Assembly: GCA_015501605.1 (NCBI GenBank)
Contig: JADNRZ010000001.1
Span: 2,852,001 to 2,916,000 of the forward strand
DNA from: Panaeolus papilionaceus
Lineage: Eukaryota > Basidiomycota > Agaricomycetes > Agaricales
DNA: 64,000 nucleotides
Direction: 5' to 3'
The position numbers were made by a program, and so were the translations under genes. This document shows positions 1 through 9,855 of this stretch, in pieces. Every line of letters begins with the position of its first letter. Position 1 is the first letter of the stretch. Under the pieces are notes generated by a model. The model did no database searches. It was not told the origin of the DNA and worked only from the letters and a program-made list of their open reading frames with translations.

Positions 1-223
1 GCTCTTCAGTCGTAGAATTGGGTGACTCTGGAAGTTTGGCGTCGTCAATGACGTGAGCCTTAACGGGGGTTTCAAGAGCTATCGAAGCAAGAGTAGCCGC
101 AACCTATGCAAAATAAAAATTTAATCAGTACTGTGACATGACGCGTTGAGGAGGTTAGAGACAAACCTTCTTGCTTGGAGTAGGCTCAGGAGTGGAGGCA
201 CGGAGGAGGGTAGCAGCAGTCAT
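1..223 (-). CDS. Probable ribonucleotide reductase small subunit, N-terminal fragment (runs off the window)
   Basis: The ATG is at 221-223 on the minus strand. The first exon encodes about 19 residues beginning MTAATLLRAST and ending TPSKK; a GT-AG intron of about 63 bp follows, and the second exon reads VAATLASIALETPVKAH and continues past base 1. The short Ser/Pro/Lys stretch followed by a PVK-type segment resembles the variable N-terminus of fungal class I RNR small subunits, which supply the tyrosyl radical for dNTP synthesis. The call is an inference from this N-terminus plus the neighbouring gene, because the catalytic part lies outside the window. MCB-like sites lie 145-210 bp upstream of the ATG. 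It could instead be an unrelated short-leader protein. Confidence 0.55.
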
Positions 224-366
224 TATGATAAAAAGTTGAGAGATAGTACAGAAGGAGGACCCTTGATTGTTTTGTGAGGAGGTGGTTGCGCGAGGAGTCA
301 GAGCAGAGGGCACAGAGGCTTATATGGGCGTGTCTGTGTGGTCTTGTTTGCACATAAATTCAACAA

Positions 367-430
367 GACGCGACCGCGTCGTTTGCCCTTGTTGTCGTTG
401 AACATGCTAATTACAGAACGCGTTCGCGTG
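367..430 (-). promoter_or_regulatory. Cluster of MCB-like (ACGCGT-type) sites upstream of the left RNR-like gene
   Basis: GACGCG and CGCGTC form a perfect inverted repeat with a 2-nt centre at 367-380. A full ACGCGT lies at 418-423, followed at once by a further CGCGT at 425-429. ACGCGT is the MluI cell-cycle box bound by MBF in ascomycete yeasts, where RNR genes are classic targets. The motifs are visible; use by an MBF-like factor here is inferred from position, about 145-210 bp before the minus-strand ATG. Confidence 0.5.
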
Positions 431-748
431 GTTACATCTCCAACGGGCCCGAAATGCTCGCCAAATCTGTCAAATCGGAACAATACAAAAGCCAAGGCCC
501 TATCATAGTCGTTTCTGGGAATGCTTTGTCTTTCTGACTAGGGCCGGTGTTTGATTGCTAGTATGTCTTTCTTTACAACCTTTATTATTGGGCGATTAAA
601 TTTACGCAGACAAAGTTCGGCCTCCATAAGATATATGAGATTTTCTGCCTTTATACACGTATTCCTCAAAACTCAGGTTCTGAAGTACGAATATTAAGTT
701 CTCGGCTCGCTGGACATATTTATTGTCACAGTCAACGCTTGTCTCATA

Positions 749-806
749 TCACGTGAAATATGACATTGGTCACAGCTCATCACGGATCATTACCCAAAGT
801 CACGTG
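749..806. promoter_or_regulatory. Two CACGTG palindromes upstream of the right RNR gene
   Basis: TCACGTGA lies at 749-756 and CACGTG at 801-806, about 120-175 bp before the first candidate start of the plus-strand RNR gene. CACGTG is the core of bHLH (E-box/Cbf1/Pho4-type) sites in fungi. No ACGCGT core was noticed on this side of the intergenic region. Confidence 0.35.
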
Positions 807-924
807 GGCGCATACTACTTATTACGAGTCATCGACATTGACAACAAACAGTGGATACCTTCGTCAGCGACATAAGGCTGGGCAATCCACACAATAGTCC
901 AGGCCTTTTTTTCATCTTTCGTTC

Positions 925-2305
925 ATGATATCTGACCAATTCGTATTTCAAGAAAATGACACAAGTATCAACTTTCTTGAATCAGGGCTTAACAAAGTCA
1001 GACTGGACAAATCATCTCGGTTTGTCGGCGAAGTGGATCTTCCCGAACGTGTGTATTCCGCCCTATGGCCTTCTTAGCCGACATCTGAGTCTGTTTGCTC
1101 ATTATCCACCCAGATGAAGAACCTTTATTGAAACCATCGATTCGTCGCTTTGTCTTGTATCCCATTCAATACCACGAGGTAGGGCTTCATGACTACTTTC
1201 CATATTTTGGATGAATCAGTTTTTTTTTCCAACACTCCGTACTCAAGATATGGGCCTTATATAAGAAGGCACAAGCTTCTTTTTGGACCGTAGAAGAAAT
1301 CAATCTCTCCCATGATCTCCGCGACTGGAACCGCCTGAACGTAGGCGAACGGCACTTCATTTCACACATCCTGGCATTTTTCGCTGCGTCAGATGGTATT
1401 GTCAACGAGAATCTCGTCGAACGTTTCTCAAACGAGGTACAAGTACCGGAAGCTCGCTGCTTCTATGGTTTTCAGATTATGATTGAGAATATTCATTCGG
1501 AGACATATTCCCTCCTTATTGAAACCTACATCAGGGATTCTGACGAAAGGGAGCGCCTATTTGACGCAATCGAGACCATCCCTTGCGTGAAACGCAAAGC
1601 AGAGTGGGCCCTGCGGTGGATATCTGACAAACAGTCCACATTCGGCGAACGCCTGGTTGCATTTGCTACTGTCGAAGGAATCTTTTTTTCTGGTTCATTC
1701 GCGGCCATTTTTTGGATCAAGAAGCGAGGCTTGATGCCAGGTTTAACTTTTTCAAACGAACTTATAAGCCGTGATGAAGGGATGCATACAGACTTCGCAT
1801 GTCTACTGCTCTCTCATCTCCATCGGAGACCCCACCCCGATGTCGTCTTGAAGATAGTTCAGGAGGCTGTTAGCATTGAGAAAGAGTTTTTAGTCGGTGA
1901 GTATTTACTCCGCATGCAATTTATCCCGTCATGAACTCAGGCACCTTTAAGATGCTCTACCCGTGGATCTCATTGGCATGAACTCCAAACTCATGTGCCA
2001 ATACATTGAATTTGTGGCAGATCGGTTGCTCGTCTCGCTAGGGAATGCAAAACATTATGGAGCCACCAATCCTTTCGACTTCATGGACATGATTTCCTTA
2101 CAGGGAAAAGCGAACTTTTTTGAAAAACGGGTCGCGGAGTACGCCAATGCGCACGTCAGCCAGTCAATAATATCTCGAGCAAACTCCAGTGGATCATCAT
2201 CAGCCACTGGGAAATTGTAAGCCACCTTTGTTGTATTTCTACAAAGAAAAATACTAAAATTTCAATATGTGTGGGTTTAATAGAATCTTGGATGAAGACT
2301 TCTAA
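925..2305 (+). CDS. RNR2: Ribonucleoside-diphosphate reductase small subunit (class Ia R2)
   Basis: This makes the di-iron/tyrosyl-radical subunit that drives reduction of ribonucleotides to deoxyribonucleotides together with the large subunit. The exons I can join are a first exon, then 1114-1178, 1248-1896, 1952-2216 and 2284-2305. Catalytic residues are all present: the Asp ligand in [10 protein letters not shown], Glu and His in IENIHSE with the radical Tyr just after (HSETYSLL), Glu in [10 protein letters not shown], and Glu/His in RDEGMHTDF. The C-terminal peptide that docks into the large subunit is encoded by a tiny last exon after a 67-bp intron and reads LILDEDF; stopping at 2220 would miss it. 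The start is uncertain: ATG at 925 with a 64-nt intron ending at 1113, or ATG at 956 with a longer first intron, both keep frame. It stands divergent to a second RNR-like gene. Confidence 0.93.
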
Positions 2306-2630
2306 TCCTTGGACTCATCGATGAATTTCTCCCTTCCAGCTGCCCGTACTGTAGCTTATCATTCTGATTGTCTAGCATCCCCTATCCCCTGCGTTATGCT
2401 GATATCTCAACACGGAAATATCGACGACACTAGGCAGACTAGGCCCATACATTTATAATGCTAATTATGACCTGCTAACCTTGCTAGTACTAGTTATCAT
2501 TTTGTTCTAATAAGTACTTAGCCCCTAATACGAATACCCACCTCATTATTCGCATCAGCAATCGTGGGAACTTAATCAATTCAGGCAAACAATTTCCTCC
2601 GTTGATTCAAGTCGTCCGTTTACCTCTTCA
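2306..2630. other. Intergenic, 325 bp
   Basis: This holds the 3' flank of RNR2 and the promoter of the IMP2-like gene. It is AT-rich, and I see no gene or clear regulatory motif in it. Confidence 0.5.
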
Positions 2631-3458
2631 ATGGCCTCACAAACGTTCCCAAGGGCGCTCTGGCAAACTGTCCGTCCTTATGTCTACTAGTCACCCACAG
2701 CCTTGTTTCTGGGCTATAATTTCTATTATGTTAAGCAAATTACGGGACGCAGTATGCAGGTTTGTTAATTCCACGATCACCACCACAAATCCACATTAAC
2801 AGAATTACCACCTAGCTAGCCCACACTCAATCCTGACACATGTTCTCGAAGAGATGTCGGTCTGTTCAGCATAAATCCTGTCAAATACGCGAAAACTTAT
2901 CAGCGATGGGATATTGTCAGCCTGACGTGCGTTTCCACGGATTGTCATTTGTTCCGAGCTTATTTCTCGTTCAGATCACCACGAGACCCAGAAAAGACTC
3001 TTATCAAGCGAATTATAGCTCTAGGAGGTGATACAGTGCAAACTCTGGCACCATATCCAGACAAGGAGGTCGTCGTTCCGGAGAATCACGTCTGGATTGA
3101 AGGTCAGCAAGATAACTTACACGATGTTCGCATTAATGACAGGAAACAATATCTTGTAGGGGATGAACACTTCGTGAGTGACGACAGCAACCACTTTGGC
3201 CCAGTAAGCAGCCTTTCGCTCTCATACATTGCATTGCTGACTTTGACGCGTGAAAAGATACCTGCTGGCCTGATGCAAGGCAAGCTCGTCGCCCTGATAT
3301 GGCCACCAGAACGCTTTGGGAGAATTAAAAGGGCTTCGGAGCTCACCGAAGATGATTCTCGCATGAAAAAGAGTGCCATAATGACTGAAATACGCAAAGA
3401 GCAGCTACGACAGGCCAGAGTAAAGGTAGCGGAACCGGAATCCAATCAATTGCTATGA
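2631..3458 (+). CDS. IMP2: Mitochondrial inner membrane protease subunit 2 (S26 family), with an in-frame TAG in the first exon
   Basis: IMP2 is a signal-peptidase-I-like serine protease that removes sorting peptides on the outer face of the inner mitochondrial membrane. The catalytic Ser lies in TGRSMQ, followed across an intron by PTLNPD, and the catalytic Lys in KRIIALGGDTV; DEHFVSDDSNHFGPV is the family's conserved box and LVALIWPPERFG its C-terminal strand. Four introns join cleanly in phase. From ATG 2631 the frame reads MASQTFPRALWQTVRPYVY, then TAG at 2688-2690, then SPTALFLGYNFYYVKQ and the catalytic Ser. Relatives usually have Trp where the TAG lies, so a single G-to-A change would explain it. 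No other ATG upstream of TGRSMQ is in frame. Either the allele is a pseudogene, or an undetected upstream exon, readthrough or a sequence error is involved. The C-terminus carries an unusual charged tail. Confidence 0.8.
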
Positions 3459-3557
3459 CTTTCGACTTTCATAAACGCGCGGGGACGCCCTGACTATGCT
3501 TATACCCCATATTGTCTCCGTTTCTTGGACGATCGAAAAATTGTATCTGCGATCCCT

Positions 3558-6114
3558 TCATCTTGGTTTGCTCTTCCCAATCTCGACGGAGCCGTTTCTG
3601 CTGTTTTCAAGATTCTGCTGTGCCTCTGCGGAACCCGCTTCCAGGAGATCTTTCCTCAATGAAACACTAACCGGGGATACCCCCTCCTTGTGTGCCAGGG
3701 AGAAAATGATATCCATATCTTGAATGCAGTCGGCGACAATCAGGTCCGAGTACAGATCGAATACAGAAAGGACAGCTTACCTTCCAAGGAGCGGCATGCA
3801 GTCTCTGTAGAGGTGTCCAGGGGGCAGACAAATGCATATGTAAGCACACAAGAGTTTCATTGCATTCATCCAGCCCATCATTATGAGGGATTGCTTACCT
3901 AGGAAATAGAAATAGACCAAGGGGATTGTTATAAAATTGAAGGCCGCGAACACTGTTTTCGGACCATTCTTCAGAATAACCGAGCATGGATGCTGGCTCG
4001 TAGGAACGTGTCACTTACGGATGTACGTCCTCCATTGAATATTCTCGAATGCGGGACCGACAATCATAACTACCAAAAAGTTGAAAGACCAGTTACTTGC
4101 CTGGAGGTACAAAATGTTAGCATTTTTTCGCCTCTAAGGACGTTGTCAGTCGCCTACGGTGGACAACGCATTTGTTGGGCCCCGGATTCGAATTCCCACA
4201 ATCTCGGCGGGCTACGATGCATGTGAGATGCGATGAATCACGAAACTTCCTCCAGAAATCTTACATAGAGAAATGCCGTCGCCAACCACCCAATGGCGAA
4301 GAATGTGTTGAAGACGAACAGGAACACCATGCTGCTTATTCTAGCTCCTGAGCGATCGATACTTCCTAGCACAGCGAGGAGGACCATCGACAGTGTTTGG
4401 CCGACAGACCCAAATAGCATTAGTTTCCTCCGACCTACTTTGTCGATAAGGAACATTGCTATCAAGGACGCTAGGGCAAATTCAGTAGCATTGCAAGCAG
4501 CGATGATTCTTGATGTGACGTCGGGTAATTGCAGGCGCTCAAAGAGGAGCGTCTAGGTTTCATGGTACGTCAGTTCGAATTTCGTCAATTCTCATGAATA
4601 AAAATGCTCACTGCGTAAAAGGTGATAAGATTTATTCCAGTCACCTGGTGTTTCGTTAACAATCGTATCATACTGTCACGCATATGCGACGAACCTGCTG
4701 AAAGATCTGGACGCTAACAGCTAGGCATACCCTCCGGAAATTTTGTGTTCTCCCCCCAGCAAACAGCTCGCGGAGCGACGCGTGTTGGGAAATGCGACCT
4801 TCAAGTAACACAGACTCCTTCATGGCCTTAAATCTTGCTTGCACTTGAGGATCTGAAACTGGACGCCCCTGCAACGCTGAAATGACGGCCATCGCTTCGG
4901 CTGGCCTATTTACTTTGAGGAGCCTGCGCAACAACGACGTCAATAGTGAGCGTTGTGTTAAGTGAGTCTTCTGTCAGGGTTAATTACCACGCTGGTGATT
5001 CAGGGAGCTTGCATCTGTCAGGTTAGCACTCATATTGCTAGAGCCTAAGACTCACAAAAACCATTCCAGTAACCAGAACAAGACCCAGCACACTTCGAAG
5101 GGCAAGGGGTACTCTCCATTGAGCCGAAGATTCTTTGAGGAAGAAGCTAATTTCAACGATGTGAGTTACGGGCTCATAAGTGATCAAAGGGTACTGACAA
5201 TGCAAAGTCGACCCACTACGCAGAGCTACGATTAGCATTCGAAAACTTAGAGGGAGAAGAGCTAACACACGAACATATCTAGCCCTCACATTCAGTACGG
5301 CATCACGAGTTTGAAAATGACATGAACTCACGCGAGTGCGATTCCGATTATAAGCAAGGCACCTTGTAAAGCGATCCACGCCCCTCGCCGCTTGGAAGAG
5401 GAACATTCAGCGTGATATACCGGCACGGTCGATGTCTAGATGGCAAGCACTCAGAGACAATTAATGGTTGTGGTTTGGGGTGACGTACAATAAAACCAAT
5501 CCCTAGCCCCGTGATAACGCGCGCGATGAGGATGTGTGCGTAACTGAACGACGAAGCTTGCAGAACTCCCCCTATCAGTGTGATTATACCACCCATTGCG
5601 ATGGCTCGACGACGTCCAATGATATCGCCGATCCATATGTTTGCAATGGCGCCAATCAAACATCCGAGTGCCTGATTTACGAAAACCATACATTAACCTT
5701 ATCCCCGGCATAATAGGCGCTCGGTGTCCACTTACGTGTATAGCGGCCAAAAAGCTTTGCAAAGTTGCATGGTCCTTATGGTCCGCATCTACGACCACCT
5801 GTGGGAAAACCTTCTGGAATTGATTGGCAGTCAACAAAGATGACATGACCCCTTGATCGTAACTGGTATCCAAACACCGGTGAGTACATTCAGTTCGAGC
5901 AAAGGAGGTGTGCGTCTTACCCGTAGAGCGCAAAGCCAGTCCCCGCGATAGAGGCGATCGCAATGCCCAATTTCCTTCCGCTCAAGGATGGAGTATGGGC
6001 ATTGACCTCCTGCAAGAAGGCGTCGGAGTCAATATCAATATCCTTTTCCAGGTTCTGACGCGTCGAAGCACCAGTCAATTCTGGGGGGGAAGATGATGTC
6101 TTCCATTCGTCCAT
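3558..6114 (-). CDS. MFS sugar porter, copy A (altered signature motifs)
   Basis: This is a 12-TM major facilitator of the sugar porter type (TC 2.A.1.1), predicted to carry a hexose, polyol or similar substrate across the plasma membrane. It is split by many short introns. The N-terminus starts MDEWKTSSSPPE, then YDQGVMSSLL in TM1, IGRRRAIAMGG in the loop after TM2, VPVYHAECSS, FQQVTGINLIT in TM7, DKVGRRKLM and PAEIVGIRIRGPTNALS. Exon order and junctions match the next gene, so the two are tandem duplicates. In this copy the inter-domain motif reads PESPAW where the family and copy B have PESPRW, and the C-terminal motif reads LETACRSLED where copy B has PETAGRSLED. The frame stays open through all exons. 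The substrate cannot be told from sequence, and transport activity is doubtful given the changed motifs. Confidence 0.88.
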
Positions 6115-6901
6115 GTTACGATGACCTCGGGTGTAGTTTATTTTTTTCGAAGCGCGAGTAAGAGAGGTTGCCGTATACCTGAATATCCAACCGAAGCTTT
6201 AAATCTTTTGCTTCAACGCCTCATGTCTCTGACATATTTGCAGCCTGGCATAGATATGAAAACCGCTTATGATCGACTCCATGATGGCCCGTCAAGATAA
6301 CGGCGGTCACCAACTGCGCTTCGCAAAGCGGCAATTCGCAGGTCTAAAATGAATCGTGCTGACCGACAAGCGCAACTATTGCAACAATCTAAAGTAACAT
6401 CGGCCTTTTACTGACAACGGGCTTCAACCTTCTCGTCATAACCGTAACCAGATATCTGAACTGTTTTCACCGCGCCACAAGAGGCGTCAAAATAGAGCTG
6501 AACGGACTCCTTCGCTTTTTCGGCCTACCGATGCAGAATGTTTAATAACAGTATGACATTCGGCAGCAACTGTCACTTCACATACTATTTATAGCCCAAA
6601 GCAAGGTCTGACTGAACACACACTTGACATTCGATAGAAAACATGACCCCCCGTGGCGAGGCCAAAGTTCAACTTGGGTGCGCATAAATAATTAAACGGA
6701 GCATTCAAGCGATTCTGATCTGTTTTCTTTCATTGAAGTCTCCAAATATATGAGAGGAAATCTTTTCATACACATGCACATTCTCCATTACTATTGCCTA
6801 AAGCTGAATAACGGTTAGCAAAGGTGTTGAGGCGTGAGGCTCAGTCGTTTTTTGTTATTTTTCAATTCAATTTTGAAGATTGCACTTGATCATCTTGATC
6901 A
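6115..6901. other. Intergenic, 787 bp, between tandem sugar porters
   Basis: This contains the promoter of copy A and the 3' flank of copy B. I see no ORF with family resemblance, repeat or RNA gene. Confidence 0.5.
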
Positions 6902-9500
6902 TTAATCAACCTCTTCCAGAATCCTTTGCGCCTCTATCGATCCTGCCTCTGGGAGGTCCTTCCTGAAGGAAACCTTGACAGGAGACACGCCCTCTTTATG
7001 AGCTATTGCGAATATAACGTCCATGTCTTGACACAAAGGCATTTGTAGTGTGATTTAGCTAAGCAATGCATAAATACGACACAAATTTACCCACCTTCTA
7101 ACGAGCGTCCAGCAGTTTCTAATTATGGAGCATAGCGATTTAACGTGTCTTCAGTGACTGCATGCTTCAATGCAAGTTATTTTGCCTACCTGGGAAGAAG
7201 AAATAGACCGCAGGAATGATCGCAAAGTTACATGCCGCGAAGACTTTGTCGTAGCGTTCTGGGTGAGTACACGCTCGAACATACAGGCCTCCACGGAGGA
7301 ATAAGCTCACCGATATACGTTCGCCATTGTATATTCTGAAACGCCGGGCCAGTAATCATAACCACCAAGAAATTGAACGTCCAATTGCTTGCCTATAGAA
7401 TTTTATGAATGACACAGTTGAAAGGTTTCCTGGTGCATCCAAAACTCACGGTGGACAGGGCGTTTGCTGGACCTCTGATTCGAATACCAACAATTTCCGC
7501 AGGCTAATGCAACAATGTTAGCACCTATTTTTTCAGATATAAATAAAGGCCTACATAAAGCCAGGTCATTCCTAGCCAACCAACAGCGAAGAACGAATTG
7601 AATACGAAGAGGAGTACTGCGCTGACAATACGAGCACCAGAGCGATCGATACTCCCGAGGACGGCTAGTAGAACCATGGTCAATGTTTGACCGACTGACC
7701 CAAATAACATAAGCTTTCTTCGACCAATCTTGTCGATTAGAGCCATCGCCACAAAGGACGCAATAAAATACTCGGTAGCGTTGCATGCGGCAATAATTCT
7801 GGATTTCTCATCAGAGATTTGCAGTCGTTCGAACAGGAGCGTCTAAAGGAATGGCGCCGGGCGATGGTAAGTGAACACGGAAGCTGCTAGTAGCTTCACC
7901 TCAAAGTACGTACCGCGTAGTATGTGATGATATTAATTCCAGTTATCTGTTAAGTATCAAGACGTCAGTAACGGCCTCAATGTGACGACATTTTCATGAG
8001 TGGCCAACCTGTTGGAAGCATTGGATGACAACCGCCAAACACACTCTTCGGAAGTTCTGGGTCCTACCTCCAGTGAGTAGCTCACGAAGAGGAACTCGAT
8101 CCGATAATCTGCGGCGTCCCTTTTTTTCTGTGACTCTCCCTTGTTGACCGCTTTCGAGCAAGGCGGCTTCATGGATGGCACGGAATGTTGTTCTAACTCG
8201 AGCATCTGCAACTGGACGGCCTTCCAACGCGCCGATTACTGCCATTGCCTCCGCTGGGCGACCAGCTTTGAGCAACCTGCGTTGTTTTAGCGCCCATACA
8301 TCCGTGCCGAGACTTCATTACTTACCACCTAGGGGATTCTGGAAGCTAGCCGTTGACAAACATCATTCGAGTCTGCTAGCTACTAAGAGCAAAATAAAAT
8401 ACTCACAAACCATATTCCAAACACCATTATAAGAGCGAATACTATCTGCAACGCAATCGGTACTCTCCATTGCGCAGTGGAAGATTTGAGGAAAAAGCTA
8501 TAATGATACTCGAGTGGTTAGCGCTGCATGAGATTAAACGCCCAGAACGTACAATCCAAAATCAATCCACTGAATTTAAATCGCAGTAAGTGGTCAAACG
8601 GACGTCATGCCAGATAAACCATTGAGGGGACACGTACATATCTAGATAATTCAGGTTAAAAACATGTAAAGGGGATCTCGTTCAGGACCCGTGAAGTTCA
8701 ACACTCACGAAACCATGATACCGAATGTGATCAGACTCCCTTCCAACATGATTAAGCTCCCTCTCCGCTCCGGGGATGAGCACTCCGCATGATATGCGGG
8801 GACAGTAGATGTCTAATATAGCGTTATGACGTCAATTCACCGGAGTTAGTTGTAACAATGACCCATACGTTTAAACCATTCCCCAAACCAGTGATAACCC
8901 TCGCAATCAGTATCTGTGTATAGCTGAAAGAAGCAGCTTGAAGGATTGCCCCTATAATCATGATAACCCCTCCCAATGCAATAGTTCGACGTCGTCCAAT
9001 TGCATCTCCAACCCACAGGTTGGAAAGCGCTCCAATCAAGCAGCCAATTTCCTACGGCCCCGTCAGAGGATCGACGCCTTAATGACAGCATTTAAGCCTT
9101 ACATAAATGGCGACCAATAAGCTTTGCAATGTCGCATGATTTGCATGAGCTGCACTGACTACGACTTGAGGGAACACTTTCTCGAATTGATCAGCTGTCA
9201 AAAGAGACGACATCACGCCCTGATCGTAACTAGATTTGACGCATTAAGGATCTTCGACGGAACTAAGTATGAACGGATAACTTACCCAAAGAGAGTGAAT
9301 CCAGTCCCTGTTACGAAGGCTATGGCTGCGACAAGAGTCTTCCCGCTCAGAGAGGGTTTGCAAGACTCTACCTGCTCCAGGAAGGCGGGAGAATCCATAT
9401 CGAAGTTTTGAGATGTCGACGATGGTTGACCACTTTCTTGCGACTCTGATCCATCAGGGTCAGGGCTACCAGCACTTTCTGGTCTTGATTTTTCTTGCAT
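6902..9500 (-). CDS. MFS sugar porter, copy B
   Basis: This is a plasma-membrane sugar porter (TC 2.A.1.1). It starts MQEKSRPESAGSPDP and has a longer acidic, Ser-rich cytosolic N-tail than copy A. Motifs along the protein are YDQGVMSSLL, IGRRRTIALGG, VPAYHAECSS, intact PESPRW before the central loop, DKIGRRKLMLFG, an intron-split PAEIVGIRIRG, and intact PETAGRSLEDMD followed by VIFAIAHKEGVSPVKVS. The stop is TAA at 6902-6904. Its intron positions parallel those of copy A, and the C-terminal tail after EDMD is near-identical in pattern (HKEGVSPV, RKDL, EAGS). All sugar-porter signatures are kept, so this is probably the active member of the pair. Substrate unknown. Confidence 0.92.
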
Positions 9501-9855
9501 TTTGTTAAGTTGAAGTGTCGAAGGTGGGATGAGCGAGATCAGGTAGACGAGAGACTGCTAATATAGCCCATATGCACCCGAGGAATACCGAAGAGTCTGC
9601 TTCTTTTTGGACGTGTTAATAATTGTTGCTCCACGGTGAAGAATCGAATGTAAGCGGCACAGATGAAAATAAACCATGAATCCTGTGGGATTGAACGATA
9701 CACGTTGTCTACATACAGAAGGTACGAATTGAAATGAAAAGCGCTACGACATAGTACGAAGCAAAGATGACCCCCATAAACCATAAAGCAAAGAAACAAG
9801 GAAGATCACACCGGAAAACTGTTGCTATTTTTCGCAGCCGACATTGAAAAATAGA
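9501..9855. other. Intergenic, 355 bp
   Basis: This is the promoter region of sugar porter copy B and the 3' flank of the UIM protein gene. I see nothing else in it. Confidence 0.45.

Noticed and set aside
4185..4215. GGATTCGAATTCCCAC, tRNA-like T-loop
   Set aside because: It lies in the exon encoding PAEIVGIRIRG of a sugar porter; copy B has the same protein motif.
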